Assembly (NCBI GenBank): GCA_003024985.2
Contig: PXIH01S0013574.1
Length of the DNA: 10,028 bases
Direction: 5' to 3' (one strand)
Source: Euperipatoides rowelli
Taxonomy: Eukaryota; Onychophora; Udeonychophora; Euonychophora; Peripatopsidae
Positions 1 to 8,206 of the stretch are shown piece by piece (within the stretch, counting starts at the first letter, position 1; every line of letters starts with the position of its first letter). The translations under genes were made by a program, and so were the position numbers. Below the pieces are notes generated by a model that saw only the letters and a program-made list of their open reading frames with translations, was not told the DNA's origin and ran no database searches.

Positions 1-1919
1 AGTTATTGCAAAGATAAAATGAAGAGAACTGCAACATCTCAATCCATTAGTAGATTAAAATAAGAACTGCAACATAACAATTCATTAGTAAATTGACCAT
101 TACAGAAGTCACAGCCATTCTTTACTGCAAAGATAAAATGAAGAGAACTGCAACATGTTAATCCATTGATAGATTGACCATTATGGAAGCCACACCCATT
201 CTTTATTGCAAAGATAAAAGGAAGAGAACTGTGATATGTCAATTCATTAGTAGATTGACTATTACGTAAACCACACCCATTCTTTATTGCAAAGATAGAA
301 TGAAGATAACTGCAACATGCCAATCCATTAATAGATTAACCATTATCAAGACACATCAATTCTTTATTGCGAAGATAAAAGGAAGAGAACTGCAAAATGC
401 CATTCTTTATTGCAAATATAAAATGAAGAGAACTGCAATATGTCAATCCATTAATAGATTGACCATTACGGAAGCCATACCCATTCTTTATTGCAAATAT
501 AAAATGAATAGAACTGCAACATTTCAATCCATTAGTAGATTGGCCATTATGGAAACCACAGCCATTCTTTATTACAAATATAAAATAAAGTGAACTGAAC
601 ATGCCAATCTATTAATAGATTGATCATTATCAAAGACACATCAATTCTTTATTGCAAAGATAAAAGGAAGAGAACTGCAACATGTCAATTCATTAGTAGA
701 TTGACCATTATGGAAGCCACACCCATTCTGGCAAAGATAAATTGTAGAGAACTGCAACATGCCAATCCATTAGTAGATTTGCCATTAAGGAAGTGACAGC
801 AATTATTTATTGCAAAGATAAAATGAATAGAACTGCAATATGTAAATCTATAAGTAGATTCACTATTATATAAGCCACATCAATTCTTTATTGCAAATAT
901 AAAATGAAGAGAACTGCAGCACATCAATCCATTAGTAGATTGACCATTATGTAAGCCACATTAATTCTTTATTGCAAAGATAAAATGAAGATAACTACAA
1001 CATCTCAATCCATTAGGAGATTAAAATAAAAACTGCAACATAACAATATTCATTAGTAGATTGACCATTACAGAAGCCACAGCCATTCTTTACTGCAAAG
1101 TTAAAATGAAGAGAACTGCAAGATGTTAATCCAATGATAGATTGACTATTATCAAAGACACATCGATTCTTTATTGCAAAGATAAAAGGAAGAGAACTTC
1201 AAAATGCCAATTCATTAGTAGGTTGACCATTACAGAAGCCACATCCATTCTTGTAAATATAAAGGGAGAGAATGCAACATATCAATTCATTAGTAGATTG
1301 ACCATTATGGAAACCACACCAATTCTTTATTGCAAAGATAAAATGAAGATAACTGTAACATGCCAATCCATTAATAGATTTACCATTAAGGAAGTCACAG
1401 CAATTATGTATTGCAAAGATAAAATGAATAGAACCGCAATTAGTCAATCCATTACTAGATTACCATTAGGGTAGCCACAGCAATTTTTTTATTGCAAAGA
1501 TAAAATGAAGAGAACTACAACATGTTAATCCATTAGTAGATAGACCATTATGAAAGCCATGACCATTCTTTATTGCAATTATAAAATGAATGGAACTGCA
1601 ATAGGTCAATCCCATTAGTAGATTGACTTTTATGAAAGCCATAGCCATTCTTTGTTGTAAATATAAAATGATGAGAACGGCAACATGTCAATACATTAGT
1701 AGATTGACCATTATGGAGGCAGCAGTAATTATTTATTGCAAATATAAAATGAAGAGAACTGCAACATTTAAATCCATAAGTATATTTACTATTATGGAAG
1801 CCACATCAATTCTTTATTGCAAAGATAAACTGAAGAGAACTGCAACATGTCATCTATTAGTAGGTTGACCATTATGAAAGCCACATTAATTCTTTATTGC
1901 AAAGATAAAATGAAGAGAA

Positions 1920-2405
1920 CTGCAACATCTCAATCCATTAGTAGATTACCATTATAGAAGTTACATCAATTCTTATTGCAAAGATAAAATAAGAACTGCA
2001 ATATATCAATTCATTAGTAGAGTGATCATTATGGAGCTACAGTCATTCTTTACTGCAAAGACAAAATGAAGAGAACTGCAACATGTCAATCCTTCAGTAG
2101 ATTAACAATAATGGAAGCCATTGCAATTTATTATTACAAAGATAAAATGAAGAGAACTGCAACATGTCATTCCATTAGTAGATGAATCATTATGGAATCT
2201 ATAGATTTTTTATTACAAAGATAAAATGAAGATAACTGCAAAATGTCAATTTATTAGTAGATTAATCATTATTGAAGCCATAGCAATTATTTATTGCAAA
2301 GATAAAATGAAGACAAAGAGAACTGCAACATGTCAATTCAGTAGTAGATTGGCCATTATGGAAGCTACAACCATTCTTTTTTTTTGCAAATATAAATGAA
2401 GAAAA
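1920..2405. repeat. Six-unit satellite block, copy 1 (1521-bp higher-order repeat)
   Basis: This stretch of about six 81-bp units shares unit-specific variants, in the same order, with 3441-3926. They are: a unit shortened to AAAATAAGAACTGC (1986), AGATTAACAA (2099), a GTGAA/ATGAA variant in place of GATTGA, an extra ACAAAG in one unit, then TTCAGTAGTAGATTGGCC (2337) and a shortened AAATAAATGAAG-type unit. The matching landmarks sit 1521-1522 bp downstream. The block was therefore copied as one piece after its units had already diverged. Confidence 0.75.
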
Positions 2406-2504
2406 CTGCAAAATATCAGTCCATTAATAGCCGTTATGAAAGTCACACCCATTCTTTATTGCAAAGATAAAAGGAAGGGAACTGCAACATGCCAAACCAT
2501 TTAC

Positions 2505-2975
2505 ATATTGACCATTATTGAAGACTCATTAATTCATTATTGCAAAGATAAAATTAATAGAACTGCAAAATGTCAATCCATTACTAGATTATCATTAGAA
2601 TAGCCACATCAATTTTTTATTGCAAAGATAAAATGAAGAGAACTGAATATCTCAATCCATTAGTAGATTGACTTTTATGAAAGCCACAGCCATTTTTGTT
2701 GCAAAGATAAAATGAAGAGAACTGCAATATGCCAATCCATTAATAGATTGATCATTATTAAAGACTCATCAATTCTTTATTGCAAAGATAAAATAAATAA
2801 AACTGCAACATGTCAATCCATTATTAGATTACAAGGATAGCCACATCAATTTTTTTTTGCAAAGATAAAATGAAGAGAACTGCAATATGTCAATCCATTA
2901 GTAGATTGACTTTTCTGAATGCCACAGCCATTCTTTGTTGCAAAGATAAAATGAAGATAACTACAACATGCCAAT
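2505..2975. repeat. Adjacent three-unit satellite blocks
   Basis: Three consecutive variant units appear twice in tandem: a unit with GAAGACTCAT/AAAGACTCAT (about 2520 and 2760), a unit with CATTACTAGATTA/CATTATTAGATTA followed by a damaged CCATTAGGG-type segment and TAGCCACATCAATTTTTT (about 2578 and 2818), and a unit with GATTGACTTTT (2666 and 2904). The offset is about 238-240 bp, that is three units minus a few bases. Confidence 0.7.
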
Positions 2976-3440
2976 CCATTAGTAGATTGGCCATTATGGA
3001 AGCCACAGCCATTCTTTATTGCAAATATAAAATTAAGAGAACTGCAACATGTAAATACATTAGTAGATTCACCATTATGGAAGCCACACCAATTCTTTCA
3101 TAGATAAATGAAGAAAACTGCAACATAGCAATCCATTAGTAGATTTGCCATTAAGGAAGTCATAGTAATTATTTATTGCAAAGATGAAATTAATGGAACT
3201 GCAATATGTCAATCCATTACTAGATTACCATTAGGGTAGCAACAGCAATTCTTTATTGCAAAGATAAAATGAAGATAACTGCAACATGTCAATCTATTAG
3301 TAGATTGACCATTATGGAAGCCACAACAATTATTTATTGCAAAGTTTAAAATGAAAAGAACTGCAATAAGTCAATCCATTAGTAGATTGACCATTATGTA
3401 AGCCACAGTAATTATTTATTGTAAATATAAAATGAATAGA

Positions 3441-3926
3441 ACTGCAACATCTCAATCCTTTTGTAATTACATTATAGAAGCTTAAAGCAATTCTTATTGC
3501 AAAGATAAAATAAGAACTGCAAGATATCAATTCATTAGTTGAATGACCATTACAGAAGCCATAGCCATTCATTACTGCAAAGATAAAATGAAGAGAACTG
3601 CAATATGTGAATGCATTAGTAGATTAACAATTATGAAAGACAGAGCAATTTTTTATTCCAAATATAAAATGAAGAGAACAGCAATATGTCAATCCATTAG
3701 TAGGTGAACCATTATAGAAGCCATAGCAATTTTTTATTACAAAGATAAAATGAAGATAAATGCAATATGTCAATCCATTAGTAGATTGACCATTGTTGAA
3801 CCCACAGCAATTATTTATTGCAAAGATAAAATGACAAAGGAAACTGCAACATGTCAATTCAGTAGTAGATTGGCCATTATGGAAGCCACAACCATTCTTT
3901 TATGCAAAATAAATGAAGAGAACTGC
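3441..3926. repeat. Six-unit satellite block, copy 2
   Basis: Second copy of the block at 1920-2405. Landmarks are AAAATAAGAACTGC at 3507, AGATTAACAA at 3621 and TTCAGTAGTAGATTGGCC at 3858. The offset stays at 1521-1522 bp across about 350 bp, so almost no net indel has accumulated between the copies. Substitutions are present. Confidence 0.75.
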
Positions 3927-5225
3927 AACATGTCAATCCATTCATAGATTGACCATTACAGAAGCCACACCCATTATTTATTGCAAAGATAAAAGGAATA
4001 TAACTGCAAAATGACAATCCATTAATAGATTGACCATTATCGAAGACACATCAATTCTTTATTGCAAAGTTAAAATGAAGAGAACTGCAAAATGTCAATC
4101 CATTAGTAGATTGGCCATTATGGAATCTCCAGCTATTCTTTATTGCAAATATAAAAAGGAAGAGATCTGCAACATGTCAATCCATTAATAAATTGACCAT
4201 TATGGAAGCTACACCCATTCTTTATTGCAAAGATAACAAGAAGAGAACAGCAATTCATTAGTAGATTGATGATTACGGAAGCCACACCCATTCTTTATTG
4301 CAAAGATAAAATGAAGATAACTGCAAAATTCCAATCCATTAATAGATTGATCATTATCAAAGGCACATCAGTTATTTATTGTAAACATAAAAGGAAGAGA
4401 ACTGCAACATCTCAATTCAATAGGAAATTGACCATTACAGAAGCCACACCCATTCTTGCAAAGATAAAATGAAGAGATCTTCAACATACCAATCCATTAG
4501 TAGATTTGCCATTAAGGAAGTCACAGACATTATTTACTGCAAAGATAAAAAGAATAGAGCNGCAATCTGTCAATCCATTACTAGATTACCATTAGGGTAG
4601 CCACAGCCTTTTTTTATTGCAAAGTTAAAATGAAGATAGCTGCAATATGTCAATTCATTAGTAGATTGACCATTATGGAAGCCAAATCAATTCTTTATTA
4701 CAAAGATAAAATGAAGATAACTGCATTATGTCAATCCAGTAGTAGATTAACCATTATGGAATCCACGATTATTCTTTATTGCAAATATAAAATGAATAGA
4801 ACTTCAAAATGTCAATCCATTAACAGATTGACTTTTATGAAAGCCACAGCCATTATTTGTTACAAAGATAAAAAGAAGAAAGTGCAACATGTCAATCTAT
4901 TAGTAGATTGACCATTATGGAAGCCACAACCATTCTTTGTTGCAAAGAAAAAATGAAGAGAACTGCAACATTAGTATATTGACCGTTATTGAAGCAACAG
5001 CAATTCTTTATTGCAAAGATAAAATTAAGAGAACTGCAAAATGTTAATCCATAAGTAGATTTACTATTATGGAAGCCACAGCAATTCTTTGTTGCAAAGA
5101 TTAAAATGAAGAGAACTACAATACATCAATCCATTAGTAGATTGACAATTATGGAAGTCACAGTAATTCTTTAATGAAAGATAAAATGAAGAGAACTGCA
5201 ACATCTCAATCCATTAGTAGATTGA

Positions 5226-5520
5226 ACCAAGGCCAGCACTATACACAAGCATAACAAGCAACTACTTGTGGCAGAAAATTTTAAAGGGCAGCATTTTTGA
5301 TTAGGAACAAGTCGACAAAGAAAATTGAGTCTTAAGAAATAAAAAGAAATAATTTTACATATATCAAAAAATATTATTTACTCTATTTAAAACAATATAA
5401 AAAAAGCTATAGTCTTGTAGTGTTTTGGAACAGTTTAGAGAATATTTAAAATCATTGCTAAATTTATATTTAAAAAGTGCCAAATGCCATTTATTGCTCA
5501 TTTTTTATAGAAAAATAAAA
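5226..5520. other. AT-rich spacer after the satellite; no gene
   Basis: No coding frame of note. The first 75 bp (GGCCAGCACTATACACAAGC onwards, with GGCAGAAAATTTTAAAGGGC) are less AT-rich and differ in character from both neighbours. They resemble the edge of a dispersed repeat, but I cannot name it with confidence. The rest is plain A/T-rich sequence. Confidence 0.5.
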
Positions 5521-6345
5521 TTATTTCCCCCATCCATCCATTTCCCCTCCCCCATGGTTTAAAAATGAAAAAAATATTTGCTAATTCTAAACGTTTAAAC
5601 AAAATCTTACTCCATCCACCAGTTTTATACCCTTCCCCTTTTGTTTAAAAACAAAAAAAAATCATAGTGAACCTGACAATAATGCATTTCTGTATTTTCA
5701 TGGACATACTACGGAAATTCATTATTTTCCCACTCCACTTGTTTTTGGCCCATCCCACTATTTTTTTACCCCATTTCCCCACCTCCTTCCTCCCCTCATT
5801 GGTTTAAAAATGATAAAAATCTTATTCCATCCACCATTCCCCCTCTGTTTGTTTAACAAAAAAAAAATATTATTTTCCAATTCTAAAAGCTAAAACGTCC
5901 AAATTCATGGAAATTCGTTTTCCCCATCCTTCAGCTATTCCACCTGTTTGCCCCCTCTCCCCTCACTCAGTTTTTGATCCCCCCTCCCCCATTGCTTTAA
6001 AAATTAAAAAAAAATTATTTGCAAATTCTAAAAGTTAAAACTAAATCTTATTCCATCACTTGTTCCCCTTCCCTTTCCCATTTTTTTTAAAAATGAAAAA
6101 AAAAAAAATGTTATTTTCCAATTTTAAAACCTAAACCGGCTAAATTGCGAAAAATTATTTCGCCCACTTCATCCATTTCCCCCCTCTCCACTTTTGGCTC
6201 TCCCCTACCCCCAAATGGTTTAAAAACAAAAAAAAAAAAAATTAATTTGCAAATTCTATAAATTAAAACTAAATCTTACTCTGTCCACAAATTTTATCCC
6301 CTTCCAAACAAAAAAAAAATCATAGTGAACATACTGTATTTTAAG
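5521..6345. repeat. Degenerate C-rich/poly-A tandem repeat, about 4 copies
   Basis: A compound unit recurs. It has a C-rich pyrimidine stretch (CCATCCATTTCCCCTCCCCC type), then GGTTTAAAAATG plus an A-run, then an AATTCTAAAAGTTAAAACTAAATC-like segment, then TTCCATCCACCA and a second C-rich stretch with GTTTAAAAACAAAAA. GGTTTAAAAA-type landmarks are at 5556, 5801, 5994 and 6217 (intervals 245, 193 and 223 bp), with half-unit versions near 5641, 5846 and 6083. The words ATCATAGTGAAC and CTGTATTTT close the block at about 5660 and again at about 6315. It shares no motif with the 81-bp satellite. No coding frame is supported. Confidence 0.75.
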
Positions 6346-6418
6346 GACAAACACAGTATCTGTATTTATGTAATGAAATTTCACTTGCAAAATATCTCTA
6401 GGTAAAAATAAGAATTCT

Positions 6419-6452
6419 AGCTAATAATAATAATAACAATTAATAATATTGT
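6419..6452. repeat. (TAA)n-type simple repeat
   Basis: Short imperfect run of AATAATAATAAT followed by CAATTAATAATATT. Simple-sequence DNA with no further content. Confidence 0.6.
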
Positions 6453-6580
6453 TCTTGAAATTTTTTTATTCAAAAGTTTTCTTTTTCCCTCACTCTTATG
6501 TGCTGCACGCGTAGCCTACTTTCATTAACTTTATAAATTTGCATACGTACCACAACCATTTTAGATATATAGGCCTACTT

Positions 6581-6597
6581 AGCCTAAGTATTAGGCT
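6581..6597. repeat. Small inverted repeat AGCCTAA-GTA-TTAGGCT
   Basis: Perfect 7-bp arms around a 3-base spacer, about 250 bp upstream of the start codon. It sits among other AGGCCTA/TAGCCTA words (6512-6597). It could be a factor site or a remnant of a dispersed repeat. No function can be assigned. Confidence 0.5.
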
Positions 6598-6736
6598 TAC
6601 TGACAGTGTTGTTGTTAAAGCAATAATACCACAAAGTTAAACAACATAAAATGGAGGTCAACAGTAGAATTATCTAATTACTTTTAAATTAAAATTAAAT
6701 TTTAAAAATAAAAAAAAAATGATTATAATTGATTAA

Positions 6737-6741
6737 CCAAT
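6737..6741 (+). promoter_or_regulatory. CCAAT box (NF-Y type)
   Basis: AACCAATCA fits the NF-Y consensus RRCCAATSR and lies about 105 bp upstream of the start codon of the GTSE1-like gene. Vertebrate G2/M genes commonly have NF-Y CCAAT boxes near the start site, which would suit this gene. One box in AT-rich DNA is weak evidence on its own. Confidence 0.4.
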
Positions 6742-6765
6742 CAAATTACTGTATTTATTGATAAC

Positions 6766-6771
6766 CACGTG
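6766..6771. promoter_or_regulatory. E-box CACGTG
   Basis: A perfect palindromic CACGTG lies 75 bp upstream of the start codon and 25 bp downstream of the CCAAT box. This is the bHLH-zipper (Myc/Max/USF type) site. Its position in the presumed proximal promoter is the only support. Confidence 0.35.
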
Positions 6772-6776
6772 ATAAA

Positions 6777-6782
6777 TTTAAA
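6777..6782 (+). promoter_or_regulatory. Possible CHR element TTTAAA
   Basis: TTTAAA is an accepted variant of the cell-cycle homology region bound by DREAM/MuvB complexes. It lies 36 bp after the CCAAT box, in the order seen in many G2/M promoters. The sequence is common by chance in such AT-rich DNA, so this is a suggestion only. Confidence 0.2.
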
Positions 6783-6845
6783 CTTTTTGGTTACCGTCAA
6801 GTTCGATTCAAGCGACAGTCTATCAATTGGTGGTCTTAGATAAGA

Positions 6846-7955
6846 ATGGATGATGTGCGTGTTGATAGAAAAAGTAAAGAAAAAGAAAATATAGGAATGG
6901 AAAAATCCAAAAAGGACTCAACTATTCCTTTTCATTTGGATGATTGTGATTTATTGGAAAATGAAGCATTTGATTTTGACTTGGAAGTTTCTACCTCTGT
7001 AAGCAATAGGTTTTCTGAAGATGAGGAAGTTTTCGTTGGTCCAATGGAATTTCGAAAAAAATGCATTTCAAGTTCTAAAAAACTCCGAGAAAGCATCAGT
7101 CCTCAGACATCATTAACAACTGAACAAATGGCTGAGTTATTTCGTGAGGCATCTAATATTTCATGTCATATCAGCAACTTGAGTGAAACCAAGAGCAAAG
7201 TTATTAAACAGGATATTTCTGATGAAATTAAGATATTATTTTTGGAAGATTCCCTTCTTCATTGCAACTTTGACTCTGAGAAACAATTAGATTTGGAAGT
7301 AGCCCAAATTTGTGGTTCTAACTGTAAAAGCCTTCCTAAAAAGCAAACAAATGATTGTAAAAGTACTTTAAATTTATTACAGCCATTAGAAAAGTCTATT
7401 GAAATTAAAACTGTTGAGAGTAAATCTACCCCAATTTTAAATAAATTTGGATTCCATTTAACTAGAAAAGAAAGTCTTGTCCCAAACTTTTCCAAATTGT
7501 CCAATATTAAACCTGGAAATGATGGAATTGTACGCTTTACTGCAGATAAAAAGTATGGTATAATTAAACCAAAAGCTGAGTACCAACGGATTCATTATGG
7601 ACAGGCAAGACTTGGGGCACAAAAGACCAAAATACCTGCTAAAATAAACCTAAAAGAATTTAATCAAAGTCCAACTAATCCTACTAAAAGACAGCGTTTA
7701 ACAAGTTTAGGTTCAGATGATGTTCTAGAGTCTTGCAGCATATCATCTGGCAGTAGTGAATTTTCCATTTCTACCATCCCATATGTTAAAAAACGATCAC
7801 GCATGCAAGCTAAATTAGAGGGTTCACATCCTGCCTATCGGCCACATGTCAAACCTCCAGGAAGTAGGTTACAAAAAATGGAATATTTATGTAACGATTT
7901 CAAATCAGCAACCTCCAATTTAGGTGTTCCAGTAGATACATTCACTTCTGTATGA
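6846..7955 (+). CDS. GTSE1-like protein (microtubule plus-end/spindle protein), first exon or whole gene
   Basis: The 369-codon frame begins at an ATG with a strong context (A at -3, G at +4), nine bases after an in-frame TAG (6837-6839). Residues 36-74 match the conserved GTSE1 N-terminal domain as I recall it: LLENEAFDFDLEVS, then an acidic turn, then EDEEVFVGPMEFRKKCI. Residues 95-110 (MAELFREASNISCHIS) and 128-137 (IKILFLEDSL) match its next two helical segments. The rest is low-complexity, Ser/Lys-rich and probably disordered. It has basic clusters KRQRL (281-285) and KKRSR (315-319), and (S/T)xIP motifs at 25-28, 261-264 and 309-312. TKIPA at 261-265 is also present in the human protein from memory. 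Vertebrate GTSE1 is cell-cycle-regulated, tracks microtubule ends through EB1 and stabilises spindles. The family assignment is firm for the N-terminus; function here is inferred. The vertebrate protein is over 700 residues, so this one is short. Splicing may remove the last 10-30 codons (see intron). Confidence 0.85.
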   Translation: MDDVRVDRKSKEKENIGMEKSKKDSTIPFHLDDCDLLENEAFDFDLEVSTSVSNRFSEDEEVFVGPMEFRKKCISSSKKLRESISPQTSLTTEQMAELFREASNISCHISNLSETKSKVIKQDISDEIKILFLEDSLLHCNFDSEKQLDLEVAQICGSNCKSLPKKQTNDCKSTLNLLQPLEKSIEIKTVESKSTPILNKFGFHLTRKESLVPNFSKLSNIKPGNDGIVRFTADKKYGIIKPKAEYQRIHYGQARLGAQKTKIPAKINLKEFNQSPTNPTKRQRLTSLGSDDVLESCSISSGSSEFSISTIPYVKKRSRMQAKLEGSHPAYRPHVKPPGSRLQKMEYLCNDFKSATSNLGVPVDTFTSV

Positions 7956-8206
7956 ATTAAATTATTTGATAATGAATTAAAAGTTGATGAATTGAAGGCT
8001 GCAATTCATCAACTTTTAATTCATCTAATACAGTAATTCAATTCATACAGAAGAGAGGAACACATAAATTAAAAGCTCCTGCTTATAAACTAAAATTAAT
8101 GCAGCCAAAGTAAAATTAAAAAGTCAGTTTTGAAGTAGGATCCAATAAGTGACAATTTTAGAGCTATCCATTTACTAAAATGTCATTTATTGGGCCCCGT
8201 TTCTAG
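7924..8206 (+). other. Candidate intron (alternative donor at 7864)
   Basis: The 3' end is convincing: CCCCGTTTCTAG ends at 8206, and TTTACTAAAA (8171-8180), close to the branch-point consensus, lies about 28 bases before it. The downstream open frame begins in phase 1. Two GT dinucleotides near the end of the long frame are also phase 1: TAG|GTGTTC at 7924 and GAA|GTAGGT at 7864. Either joins the frames without a stop, giving about 446 or 426 residues. The 7924 donor keeps SATSNLG, which resembles a STSNL segment of vertebrate GTSE1. Both donors are weak matches to consensus. If no intron exists, translation stops at the TGA at 7953-7955. Confidence 0.5.
7945..8053. repeat. 109-bp inverted repeat (hairpin), 50-nt arms and 7-nt loop
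   Basis: The left arm 7945-7994 and right arm 8002-8053 are reverse complements around the loop AAGGCTG (7995-8001). The inner 23 bp (7972-7994 with 8002-8024) pair perfectly. The outer 14 bp (7945-7958, CTTCTGTATGAATT, with 8040-8053) also pair perfectly. Between them is a partly paired bulge of 13 against 15 bases. The left arm includes the TGA that ends the long frame. The sequence could be a small local inverted duplication, a MITE-like element or a transcribed hairpin. I see no clear target-site duplication. Confidence 0.9.

Larger units (their letters stand above)
1..5225. repeat. 81-bp tandem satellite array, about 64 units
   Basis: A unit of about 81 bp repeats head to tail from the window edge to 5225. 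Each unit reads roughly: AAAGATAAAATGAAGAGAAC, then a TGCAACATGTCAATCCATTAG part, a GATTGACCATTATGGAAGCC part and an ACA(G/C)CCATTCTTTATTGC part. Successive CTTTATTGC landmarks at 201, 282 and 362 give the period. Units differ by many substitutions, by single-base indels, and by short deletions in the TTCTTTATTGC segment (for example near 728, 1251, 3097 and 4456). The array starts outside the window and stops abruptly at AGTAGATTGA (5225). The period is 27 codons, so stretches of about 60-110 codons stay open on both strands. The translations are only the repeat, and stops and frameshifts interrupt them, so I do not call them genes. One ambiguous base (n) lies at 4561. Confidence 0.96.

Noticed and set aside
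4561-4561. Ambiguous base n
   Set aside because: It falls in a satellite unit where related units have AACTGCAAT or AACCGCAAT. It is an assembly or base-call uncertainty and has no biological meaning.
39-4911. Open frames of about 60-110 codons on both strands within the satellite
   Set aside because: They are translations of the 81-bp unit, which has one stop-free frame per strand. They begin and end wherever a substitution or indel falls, and they have no promoter or non-repeat sequence.
1-5225. CRISPR array
   Set aside because: The repeats are contiguous 81-bp units with no unique spacers, and the context is eukaryotic.
7259-7504. 81-codon minus-strand open frame inside the GTSE1-like gene
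   Set aside because: It is antisense to a well-supported coding frame and shows no recognisable domain.
6846-7955. Processed (retro)copy of GTSE1
   Set aside because: An intact 1.1-kb frame without introns raised the idea. The frame is undamaged, has promoter-like words upstream, no poly(A) tract or flanking duplication after it, and splice signals downstream. It remains possible but is not favoured.
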